From NCBI GenBank assembly GCA_030642205.1, contig DAOWOF010000083.1:1-8938 (forward strand): a stretch of 8,938 nucleotides of DNA, in the 5' to 3' direction. Shown here in pieces: positions 1 to 5,523 of this stretch. Numbering within the stretch: position 1 is the stretch's first letter; each line of letters opens with the position of its first letter. This DNA is from Desulfobacteraceae bacterium. Lineage in GTDB: Bacteria; Desulfobacterota; DSM-4660; Desulfatiglandales; Desulfatiglandaceae. The notes under the pieces were generated by a model. It was not told where the DNA came from. It was given only the letters and a program-made list of their open reading frames with translations, and did not search any database. Both the position numbers and the translations under genes were made by a program.

Positions 1-375
1 AAGGAACTCCAGGATGGAGAAGAAATCGATTTTCCGATTATTACGGGCATTCATTCAAAAGATCTCCAATCACGTACACAGCTTAATTTGGCATCTCAGG
101 TCTTAAAATCTCTGGAATCAGAAAAGGGCCAGTGGTCTTTGGAAGAATTGTCAGAAATTCATATTAATAAAAATAAAACCGTTTCTTTATATTTTATTCA
201 TCTGGGAGCAGAGATAAAAACCAGGGCGGACGATATCCTGGCCAAGCTGGCCAACCTGAATAAAGTTGCTAATCATCTACGCCAGACCAGTACTATCCAT
301 GAGGTAAGCAGCATTAATCTAAATTCTCGTAACGGCATCATTGTTACTTTAAATAAAGACAGGGCTCAACTATGA
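1..375 (+). CDS. ftsQ: Cell division protein FtsQ, C-terminal part (5' end outside window)
   Basis: The frame is open from base 1 and gives about 124 residues ending at TGA 373-375. FtsQ is a single-pass inner-membrane divisome protein whose periplasmic part recruits FtsB/FtsL. Only the end of that periplasmic beta domain is visible. The segment FPIITGI near the start matches the conserved (L/F)P-(V/I)-(I/L)-TG core of FtsQ. A region containing ILAKLANLNKVANHL follows, resembling the late FtsQ helix and strand where the protein binds its partners. The signal anchor and POTRA domain lie upstream of the window. Identity also rests on position: ftsA starts 39 bases downstream and ftsZ follows, the classic end of a dcw cluster. 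Sequence similarity in FtsQ is low in general, so context carries much of the call. A TTG at 88 is only an internal codon, not the true start. Confidence 0.88.
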   Translation, partial: KELQDGEEIDFPIITGIHSKDLQSRTQLNLASQVLKSLESEKGQWSLEELSEIHINKNKTVSLYFIHLGAEIKTRADDILAKLANLNKVANHLRQTSTIHEVSSINLNSRNGIIVTLNKDRAQL

Positions 376-414
376 TAGTTTCATCACAGTCATGCAAAAA
401 AGGAAGGGTATTAA

Positions 415-1635
415 ATGAATAATAATATCATAGTAGGCCTTGATATAGGGACAACTAAAGTATGTGCTGTGGTTGCAGAGAATCGGTCAAATGAACTTGA
501 AATCATTGGATTAGGGAGTCATCCCTCTGTCGGTCTTAGAAAAGGAGAGGTGATAAACATTGAAGAAACAGTAGTATCCATAAAAAAGGCTGTTGAAGAA
601 GCTGGAATCATGGCTGGATGCGATATTAGCGCGGTTTATACTGGTATTGCAGGCGGCCATATTAAAAGCTTTGACAGCTGCGGTATAATTCCCCTTAAAA
701 ACAAAGAGGTCACAAAAAAAGACATTGAAAATGTTTTAGAAACGGCCAAGACAGTTCCAATACCGATGGATCAGGAAATTATTCATACTATTACTCAGGA
801 TTTTATCCTGGATGGCCATGGCGGAATCAATGCCCCTCTAGGGATGTCAGGTGTCAGGCTGGAGGCCAATGTCCATATTGTTACGGGATCTGTTGTTTCA
901 GCCCAGAATGTTATAAAATGTGTTAACGATGCAGGGCTGGATGTATCTGATATTGTCCTTGAATCTCTGGCCTCCAGTGAGGCAGTCTTATCAGATGAAG
1001 ATCGTCAACTGGGAACAGCCATGATCGATTTTGGAGGAGGTACCACAGATATGGTAGTCTTTAGCAATGGTGCCATAAATCATTCCTCCGTTCTGGCTTT
1101 GGGGGGAGATAACCTTACCTATGATATAGCAGTAGGACTCAAGACATCAATACCCGAAGCGGAAAAGATTAAAATTGAATATGGCAGCGGGTTTTCTTCC
1201 ATGATTACCAAGGATGAAACAATTGAAGTATTCGGAGTAGGGGGCCATAAGTCTCGTGTCCTCCCAAGACGCATACTTGGCGACATTCTGGAACCACGAG
1301 TGGAAGAAATTTTTTCCATTATTCACAAAGACATTCTACTTGGCAAATGCGAAAATCTTATCAAGTCCGGAGTAATTATCACTGGCGGATCAGCAGAACT
1401 GCCAGGAATCGTTGAAATGGCCGAACAGGTATTTCATGCGCCAGCCACTATTGGATATCCCAGGGGTATCAGCGGGCTATCTGATATTGTTAATAAGCCA
1501 ATGTATTCAACTGCGGTCGGTTTGATTATTTATGGAATCAAACAGAGCAAAAAGGATGGGTTCAGAATCAAGGATAAAAACATTTTCTATCGTATTCTGG
1601 GCGCGATGAAGGGATGGTTTAGGGAAGTTGTTTAA
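415..1635 (+). CDS. ftsA: Cell division protein FtsA (actin-like membrane tether of FtsZ)
   Basis: FtsA is a cytoplasmic actin-fold ATPase that anchors FtsZ filaments to the inner membrane and signals to late divisome proteins. The 406-residue product is of normal length. The phosphate-1 loop is GLDIGTTKVC (residues 8-17), the phosphate-2 loop is MIDFGGGTTDM (203-213), and the adenosine motif is GVIITGGSAELPG (319-331). The FtsA-specific 1C subdomain lies roughly between residues 82 and 165. The last 16 residues, from FYRILGAMKG onward, form an amphipathic helix typical of the membrane-targeting sequence that binds the bilayer. The ATG at 415 is supported by AGGAAGG at 401-407, seven bases upstream. 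It sits between ftsQ (39-base gap) and ftsZ (33-base gap), so co-transcription is expected. No anomaly is seen. Confidence 0.97.
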   Translation: MNNNIIVGLDIGTTKVCAVVAENRSNELEIIGLGSHPSVGLRKGEVINIEETVVSIKKAVEEAGIMAGCDISAVYTGIAGGHIKSFDSCGIIPLKNKEVTKKDIENVLETAKTVPIPMDQEIIHTITQDFILDGHGGINAPLGMSGVRLEANVHIVTGSVVSAQNVIKCVNDAGLDVSDIVLESLASSEAVLSDEDRQLGTAMIDFGGGTTDMVVFSNGAINHSSVLALGGDNLTYDIAVGLKTSIPEAEKIKIEYGSGFSSMITKDETIEVFGVGGHKSRVLPRRILGDILEPRVEEIFSIIHKDILLGKCENLIKSGVIITGGSAELPGIVEMAEQVFHAPATIGYPRGISGLSDIVNKPMYSTAVGLIIYGIKQSKKDGFRIKDKNIFYRILGAMKGWFREVV

Positions 1636-1668
1636 TGCATTCTATAAATATCTAAATGGAGGATCATT

Positions 1669-2937
1669 ATGAAATTTCAATTTGTTAAAGAAGAAAATAA
1701 GTACCTTGCAAAAATCAAGGTGATTGGGATAGGTGGAGCTGGAGGTAATGCCATAAACAATATGATCTCATCCCAATTTCAAGGTGTAGATTTTGTCGTA
1801 GCCAACACCGACTCTCAGGATTTGGGACGTTCCTTGTGCCCTAATATGCTCCAATTGGGTCCATCCAGCACACAAGGACTTGGAACCGGAGGCAACCCGG
1901 AAATAGGATCTCAATCAGCTGAAGAAAGTATAAATGAAATCAAAGAGGCCGTTTCCGAGGCAGATATGATATTTTTAACTGCCGGGATGGGTGGTGGAAC
2001 CGGAACAGGAGCCTCTCCTGTAATTGCGCACCAATGTAAGGAAAATGCCAAAACAGGAGCTGATAATGATAAGGGAGCCCTTACTGTTGCTGTAGTGACA
2101 AAACCATTCTCGTTTGAAGGCAAAAAGCGAATGGAGCGGGCAAATGATGGAATAGAAAAACTAAGAAAAGAAGTTGACAGCCTGATTATCGTGCCGAATG
2201 ATCGTCTAAGGACATTAGAAGATAAAGGAGCTTCTTTCAAGGAACTGCTTTCAAGGGCAGATGACGTTCTGTTTAAGGCCGTTAAAGGAGTTTCTGATCT
2301 GATTATGACCAATGGTTTTATAAATTTGGACTTTGCCGATGTGAAAAATGTAATGAAAATGAAGGGTACAGCTATTATGGGCATAGGCAGGGAAAGCGGC
2401 GAAAACCGAGGGATTAAGGCAGCCGAAACAGCAATAAACAGTCCCCTTTTGGAGGACATTTCCATTGAAGGTGCTAAAGGGCTTCTGATAAATATTACTG
2501 GCCCTACCGATATGACTATGGACGAGATAGACGAAGCCTGTAATTTCATTAAGGATCAGGTCAATGATGAAGTCGATACCTATTGGGGGGTCGTACTGGA
2601 TGATGATATGGATGATGAGATTCAGATAACCGTTGTAGCCACCGGGATTGGGAATGATGAACAATCAGATGATCTTGAAAAAGCGAAGGTGGTACGCATC
2701 AGGGATATTACACCAGAAGAGGCCTCAAGCGACTGGTCTATTAGATTTGATGGAAAAAACCTTGCAGTTGATGAAAGAGACAGACCTACTTTTGAAAGAA
2801 ATAGGGACAAGTTAATCAATGAAACTCCCAATGATAAAAGTAGAAGCAATGAGGTCTATAAAAATAAAAAGGGTTTCTTCGGCAAATTCAAGGATTCTCG
2901 TGATATCCCAACTTTTCTCAGGGTCAAGGCTGATTAG
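1669..2937 (+). CDS. ftsZ: Cell division protein FtsZ (tubulin-like GTPase)
   Basis: FtsZ polymerises with GTP into the cytoplasmic Z-ring that organises septation. The 422-residue product has the N-terminal glycine loop IGIGGAGGNAINNM (19-32), the tubulin signature GGGTGTG (108-114), and the T7 catalytic loop GFINLDFADV (216-225) with Asn219, Asp221 and Asp224. An acidic, charged linker runs from about residue 330 to 405. The C-terminal peptide RDIPTFLR (411-418) is the conserved docking site for FtsA and other partners. The start is fixed by GGAGGA at 1658-1663, five bases before ATG. One oddity: between SPVIA (116-120) and ALTVAVVTKPF (137-147) there are about nine more residues than in Escherichia coli FtsZ, centred on KTGADNDKG. 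Neighbouring blocks align without gaps and the frame is intact, so the enzyme should be functional. Confidence 0.98.
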   Translation: MKFQFVKEENKYLAKIKVIGIGGAGGNAINNMISSQFQGVDFVVANTDSQDLGRSLCPNMLQLGPSSTQGLGTGGNPEIGSQSAEESINEIKEAVSEADMIFLTAGMGGGTGTGASPVIAHQCKENAKTGADNDKGALTVAVVTKPFSFEGKKRMERANDGIEKLRKEVDSLIIVPNDRLRTLEDKGASFKELLSRADDVLFKAVKGVSDLIMTNGFINLDFADVKNVMKMKGTAIMGIGRESGENRGIKAAETAINSPLLEDISIEGAKGLLINITGPTDMTMDEIDEACNFIKDQVNDEVDTYWGVVLDDDMDDEIQITVVATGIGNDEQSDDLEKAKVVRIRDITPEEASSDWSIRFDGKNLAVDERDRPTFERNRDKLINETPNDKSRSNEVYKNKKGFFGKFKDSRDIPTFLRVKAD

Positions 2938-3044
2938 AAGTCTATTATAAAATCTGGTCGAAATTTACCTGGTATACAGCGCTTCCATTGCTAAAATTCA
3001 GATTGCGAAACTAAAAGTTTCATGCCCTGAATTCAGTAAAAGAT
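2938..3044. other. Unassigned spacer between ftsZ and IS1 remnant
   Basis: No convincing gene, RNA or terminator is seen directly after ftsZ. One frame from about 2984 reads through IAKIQIAKLKVSCPEF, which faintly recalls the zinc-finger start of IS1-type InsA proteins. The match is too weak to call, but it would fit the IS1 fragment that follows. A 10-bp palindrome, CTGAATTCAG, lies at 3027-3036. Confidence 0.3.
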
Positions 3045-3182
3045 ATGGAAGTCAGGCTGAAATTGGTCTGCGAAGAGGCTGCGCTGGATGAATAGTGGTC
3101 ATTTGTAAGGAATAAATGCAATCAATGCTGGCTGTGGTATGCCGTTGATCATGCAACCAATACGATACTCGCCTATGTGTGA
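3045..3182 (+). pseudogene. Decayed IS1-family transposase fragment (InsB-like)
   Basis: In the frame of bases 3045-3182 the translation reads MEVRLKLVCEEAALDE, stop (TAG at 3093-3095), then WSFVRNKCNQCWLWYAVDH and ATNTILAYV, then TGA at 3180-3182. This matches the IS1-family InsB block whose usual form is DE(Q/M)WxFVGxKxxQRWLWYAxDHAT and AYVFG. The Asp at 3087-3089 corresponds to the first catalytic acidic residue. The internal TAG sits where Gln (CAG) is expected, and Cys replaces the expected Arg in NQRWLW. Both fit C-to-T decay. Only some 45 residues are recognisable; the rest of the element, including both ends, is gone or unrecognisable. The fragment cannot encode a working transposase. 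It lies just downstream of ftsZ in the same orientation and abuts the IS3-family remnant at about 3212. Confidence 0.8.
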
Positions 3183-3243
3183 AGGCAATCGCAACACCTG
3201 AAAACTTGGAGTGGTCAAGTAAAAATGGACAGTTTTTTTATGC

Positions 3244-3262
3244 GGCTATTTTTTTAATAGCC
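3244..3262. repeat. Short hairpin behind the IS3 transposase remnant
   Basis: GGCTATT (3244-3250) and AATAGCC (3256-3262) form a perfect 7-bp stem around five T. It lies 9 bases past the transposase stop on the minus strand and just inside the presumed IS end. On the minus strand it is followed by A, not T, so it is not a standard intrinsic terminator for that gene. It may be a relic of subterminal IS structure. Confidence 0.5.
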
Positions 3263-3270
3263 AACCATTT

Positions 3271-3602
3271 TTATTTAAACTCTCTGGGGTTTATGTTGAC
3301 AAGATAAGAATGTCTGCGAAAGCTATTATAGAACATCTTAATATAATCAACGATATCTGACCTGGCTTATCGTATTGTTTTGTAGTCATCTGAATAGACT
3401 TGTTTTTTTTCAAGGAAGCAAGAAAACTTTTCGCTACAGCATTATCCCAACAGTTCCCCTTGCGGCTCATACTGCTGAGTATTCCATGGCCCTTGATATA
3501 TTTCCTGAAATCTCTACTACAGTATTGTATGCCATGATCTGAATGGAAAATCAGACCTTTATCCGGCTTCTGGCACCAAACTGCCATTTTTGTCGCTTTA
3601 AA
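3271..3602 (-). pseudogene. IS3-family transposase (OrfB) C-terminal remnant, frameshifted
   Basis: The minus strand encodes the rve/DDE integrase core end: MAVWCQKPDKGLIFHSDHGI, then QYCSRDFRKYIKGHGILSSM, then SRKGNCWDNAVAKSF. HSDHG carries the second catalytic Asp. The third catalytic residue, normally Glu in DNAxxESF, is Lys here (codon AAA at 3429-3431). After SFLASLKK the frame breaks at a run of eight A (plus-strand T at 3403-3410). Shifting frame recovers QVYSDDYKTIR, a stop (TAA at 3367-3369), then ARSDIVDYIKMFYNSFRRHS and YLVNINPREFK, ending at the natural stop 3271-3273. That ending is the standard IS3 OrfB tail. The first two-thirds of the gene is absent. The element therefore has at least four independent inactivating lesions: truncation, lost Glu, frameshift and stop. 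Confidence 0.88.
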
Positions 3603-3635
3603 TTGGGATATATTGATCGACCTTCAACAAAGCGT

Positions 3636-3764
3636 TTATTTCCAGCTTTTACTATCTTTTAGGGCTTCTTGTGGGCCAGGTTTTTGTTTGGCCTGCTTAT
3701 TACCTGCCCCATAAACTGGCATTCCACCTAAAAAAACCGTTATAAGAATACCTAACAGCACCAT
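3636..3764 (-). CDS. Small putative exported protein behind the MFS carrier (possibly frameshifted at its 5' end)
   Basis: A 42-codon minus-strand ORF begins MVLLGILITVFLGGMPVYGA and continues with a Lys/Gln/Pro-rich hydrophilic tail ending KDSKSWK. The hydrophobic core followed by PVYGA looks like a signal peptide with a cleavage site, or a single membrane segment. Its own ATG (3764) has no close ribosome binding site. A strong one, AGAGGGGG at 3789-3796, sits seven bases before another ATG (3781-3779) whose frame ends after MKFG at TAA 3767-3769. Adding one A to the AAA run would join the two into MKIRINMVLLG, a better signal peptide with a charged start. So this is either a short intact gene or a single-base-disrupted one. 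The upstream carrier stops at 3801, 20 bases before the ATG at 3781, which suggests translation from the same mRNA. Function unknown. The IS3 remnant begins about 35 bases past its stop. Confidence 0.5.
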   Translation of the reverse strand: MVLLGILITVFLGGMPVYGAGNKQAKQKPGPQEALKDSKSWK

Positions 3765-3788
3765 ATTTATCCGAATTTCATATTATTT

Positions 3789-3796
3789 CCCCCTCT
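3789..3796 (-). promoter_or_regulatory. Strong ribosome binding site for the small exported ORF
   Basis: The minus strand reads AGAGGGGG here, seven bases ahead of ATG 3781-3779. It decides the intended start of the small gene and is the main evidence that the frame starting at 3781 once continued into the MVLLGILI frame. Confidence 0.55.
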
Positions 3797-3800
3797 TAAA

Positions 3801-5075
3801 TTATTGTAAAATTTGTTTTTTCTTTGGCCCATTCAGAAAAAGACTCATAATAACTGCCATACTTAAAACTATTCCACCTATTAAAAAGGCTATGCTGTAA
3901 TTACCTGTTACATCATATATCCGGCCTGCTAACGGCGCGCCCAGAGCGCCGACTGAGGTGGCACCAAAAATCAGGATCCCCAAAATGGTACCGGATGATG
4001 TAATTCCATAAAATTCCGAGCTCATTTTTATAATTATGGGCAAGGTTCCTCCATATCCCAGACCATATAAAGCCGCAATCAAATAAAAACTTCCCAAAGA
4101 TTTGAATACAACCAAATTAAATAATAAAATAGCTTGCAGCAATAAACATAATGGAAGCGACATCTTGGTTCCGAATCGATCAGAGAACCCTCCCATGATA
4201 ATTCTCCCAACAATCCCACTAGCTCCGATTATAGTTACAACAAAGGCTGCTGCTACCTTATCAAAACCGCAATCTATTACATGAGAAACCAGATGAGTCA
4301 TAATTATTATTACGCCAAATACCAAGGCAATAAAAAGAGATAATAGGATGAAAAATGATGGAGTACGAATTGCCTCCATCACTGAATAATCATGATCCTG
4401 ATTCAAGTTTTCCTTTATATTTGACTCTGGTTCAGGTTTCATAGGAGGACGTCTTAAAAACATGGCCGCGGGAAAACCAATCACAAGAACTATTAGCCCC
4501 ATTATAAAAAAAGAGTTTCTCCATCCATAGATATTTATCAGATAACGGATCAAAGGCGGCATCAGGATTTGGCCGACTCCGACCCCTGCCATCACTATTC
4601 CCAGTGCGATACCACTTCGAATTGTAAACCACTTGGTAACAGTGGAAATCGGAGGGACATAGGCTCCTCCCATACCAATGCCAACCACAATTCCAAAATA
4701 TATATACAAAGAAAGAGGCGTAGTAACAGTAGCAATCAGGCAATAGCCAAGCGCAACAAATACAACGCTAATAGCAGCTATCCAGCGAGGTCCATAACGG
4801 TCGGAAAGATTTCCCATAATAACACCAAAGAACCCATGGCAAATCATATAAAGTGAGATTACACCAGAGAGCATCATACGACTCCAACCCAGATCTTCCT
4901 TCATTGGAATCAAAAATACAGCGTAACAATAATATGTGCCAAACATTATAGAGACAATCACAAAGCCTGCCATGACTATATCCCAGGCTGTATCAAGGCC
5001 CGGATCCTGAGCCTCACCTGTATCAGAATCATTAAAACTGGTTGTTTTTTTCTTTAGCAAGGTCCCTGTCTTCAA
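3801..5075 (-). CDS. MFS transporter, monocarboxylate/oxalate-formate-antiporter-like
   Basis: A 424-residue inner-membrane carrier with about 12 hydrophobic segments. A hydrophilic N-terminus (1-30) precedes helix 1. The helix 2-3 loop carries the MFS signature GNLSDRYGPR (88-97), repeated in the second half as GGFSDRFGTK (295-304). A charged loop, about residues 208-240, separates the two six-helix halves. FLIPMKEDLGWSR (54-66) after helix 1 is typical of the monocarboxylate-porter and oxalate:formate antiporter families, so a small organic or fatty acid anion is the likely substrate. This is inference. The start is TTG at 5075-5073 with AAAGG seven bases upstream; the only nearby ATG (about 5091) is out of frame. 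It is divergent from the SDR and acyl-CoA dehydrogenase genes across 448 bp, which suggests uptake of their substrate. The small ORF at 3636-3764 follows on the same strand. Confidence 0.9.
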   Translation of the reverse strand: MKTGTLLKKKTTSFNDSDTGEAQDPGLDTAWDIVMAGFVIVSIMFGTYYCYAVFLIPMKEDLGWSRMMLSGVISLYMICHGFFGVIMGNLSDRYGPRWIAAISVVFVALGYCLIATVTTPLSLYIYFGIVVGIGMGGAYVPPISTVTKWFTIRSGIALGIVMAGVGVGQILMPPLIRYLINIYGWRNSFFIMGLIVLVIGFPAAMFLRRPPMKPEPESNIKENLNQDHDYSVMEAIRTPSFFILLSLFIALVFGVIIIMTHLVSHVIDCGFDKVAAAFVVTIIGASGIVGRIIMGGFSDRFGTKMSLPLCLLLQAILLFNLVVFKSLGSFYLIAALYGLGYGGTLPIIIKMSSEFYGITSSGTILGILIFGATSVGALGAPLAGRIYDVTGNYSIAFLIGGIVLSMAVIMSLFLNGPKKKQILQ

Positions 5076-5081
5076 TTGATA

Positions 5082-5087
5082 TCCTTT
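5082..5087 (-). promoter_or_regulatory. Ribosome binding site fixing the TTG start of the MFS gene
   Basis: The minus strand reads AAAGGA at 5087-5082, with AAAGG ending seven bases before TTG 5075-5073. The upstream ATG on this strand opens a frame that stops almost at once (ATG CAA AGA AAG GAT ATC AAT TGA), so TTG is the better start. Confidence 0.6.
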
Positions 5088-5190
5088 CTTTGCATTATTT
5101 ATTGAAAAAAAATCGTTACACAGGAGGTAAACTTTTGCTACACAAAATGATCTCTAACATAAGTCAGGAGGCAATGGAAGAAAGATTGTT

Positions 5191-5220
5191 ACCATCATTC
5201 TGCCTTCAAAGCATGATGGT
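5191..5220. repeat. Inverted repeat in the presumed MFS leader
   Basis: ACCATCAT (5191-5198) and ATGATGGT (5213-5220) are perfect 8-bp arms around a 14-base loop. The element lies about 20 bases downstream of the predicted carrier transcription start. It could be an RNA hairpin or a widely spaced operator; nothing decides between these. Confidence 0.4.
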
Positions 5221-5246
5221 GGCATCCTATTTAGAAAAGAAACAAG

Positions 5247-5275
5247 ATTATGCCATCATCATTATTGACACTCAA
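5247..5275 (-). promoter_or_regulatory. Candidate sigma-70 promoter for the MFS gene
   Basis: On the minus strand, TTGAGT (5275-5270) and CATAAT (5252-5247) are separated by 17 bases. That is four of six and five of six matches to the consensus at ideal spacing. Transcription would start near 5240, leaving a leader of about 165 bases. Prediction from sequence only. Confidence 0.45.
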
Positions 5276-5303
5276 AACCTATTCTCCTATACTCCGTAAA
5301 ATA

Positions 5304-5316
5304 ATGTACTATAAAC
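5304..5316 (+). repeat. Direct repeat copy 1 (candidate operator)
   Basis: ATGTACTATAAAC here matches ATGTACTGTAAAC at 5430-5442 in 12 of 13 bases. This copy lies about 30 bases upstream of the -35 of the predicted carrier promoter. It is a possible binding site for a regulator shared by both transcription units. Confidence 0.4.
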
Positions 5317-5354
5317 ATATGTAAATGTGGCCTTAGCATTTATCCAGCAGATTG

Positions 5355-5366
5355 ATACCATGGTAT
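5355..5366. promoter_or_regulatory. Perfect 12-bp palindrome ATACCATGGTAT (candidate operator)
   Basis: ATACCATGGTAT reads the same on both strands. It lies 19 bases upstream of the -35 of the predicted SDR promoter, a usual place for a dimeric activator or repressor. No regulator gene is present in this window to pair with it. Confidence 0.4.
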
Positions 5367-5385
5367 TTTCTTGATAAGTTTATAC

Positions 5386-5415
5386 TTGACAGTATTGATT
5401 GAAAACGGACATATT
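5386..5415 (+). promoter_or_regulatory. Candidate sigma-70 promoter for the SDR/acyl-CoA dehydrogenase unit
   Basis: A perfect TTGACA (5386-5391) is followed after 18 bases by CATATT (5410-5415), four of six to consensus. The presumed start is near 5422, giving a leader of about 100 bases before the SDR ATG. Prediction from sequence only. Confidence 0.45.
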
Positions 5416-5429
5416 TGCTGTGGATTACC

Positions 5430-5442
5430 ATGTACTGTAAAC
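5430..5442 (+). repeat. Direct repeat copy 2 (candidate operator)
   Basis: ATGTACTGTAAAC is the second copy of the 13-base repeat, 126 bases from the first. It lies just past the predicted SDR transcription start, where a bound protein would block elongation or initiation. It also sits in a weak inverted arrangement, TTAC...GTAA (5425-5440). Confidence 0.4.
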
Positions 5443-5523
5443 TAAAATAGTAATATCCTTAAAAAGCCTTTAATAAAACACAGTTGGTCAAAATTAAATG
5501 AATCTAATTTAAAAGGAGAGGTT

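Larger units (their letters stand above)
3212..3602 (-). mobile_element. Truncated IS3-family insertion sequence remnant
   Basis: On the minus strand this holds the last third of an IS3-type orfB, followed after its natural stop (3271-3273) by about 60 bases ending in a sequence that looks like a terminal inverted repeat. On the plus strand that end begins TGGTCAAGTAAAAATGGACA at 3212. IS3-family ends commonly start with TG and carry a TGGACA-like block. The opposite end, orfA and the first two-thirds of orfB are missing: homology stops near 3600. No partner copy of the end sequence is seen elsewhere in the window, so the exact boundaries and any target duplication cannot be defined. Confidence 0.75.
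5076..5523. other. Divergent intergenic control region, no supported gene
   Basis: This 448-bp stretch separates the minus-strand carrier from the plus-strand SDR gene. It is AT-rich and holds candidate promoters in both directions, an inverted repeat in the carrier's presumed leader, a perfect palindrome, and a spaced direct repeat; these are listed separately. A plus-strand open frame across 5042-5299 overlaps the carrier start, has no usual ribosome binding site, and shows no protein family features, so it is not called. Confidence 0.6.

Noticed and set aside
1911..2549. Long minus-strand open frame (212 codons) inside ftsZ
   Set aside because: It is the antisense shadow of a highly conserved, certain gene. 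Its Ser/Pro/Ile-rich translation shows no family features and it has no promoter or ribosome binding site of note.
3027..3036. 10-bp palindrome CTGAATTCAG
   Set aside because: Short, AT-rich in the core, inside decayed IS sequence and not near any promoter; likely chance.
3212..3232. Full IS3 element with two terminal repeats
   Set aside because: Only one end-like sequence is present. No reverse complement of it was found upstream of the transposase remnant up to the carrier gene, so the element is called truncated.
4432..4743. Second minus-strand frame inside the MFS gene
   Set aside because: Frame-shifted shadow of the carrier; the Cys/Tyr/Trp-rich translation has no domain, and the carrier frame is intact across it.
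5042..5299. Plus-strand open frame of 85 codons in the divergent intergenic region
   Set aside because: It starts at a TTG inside the carrier gene on the other strand, has no ribosome binding site at that start, no recognisable motif, and an internal ATG (5174) only two bases from its AGGAGG-like site. It also overlaps the predicted carrier promoter and leader.
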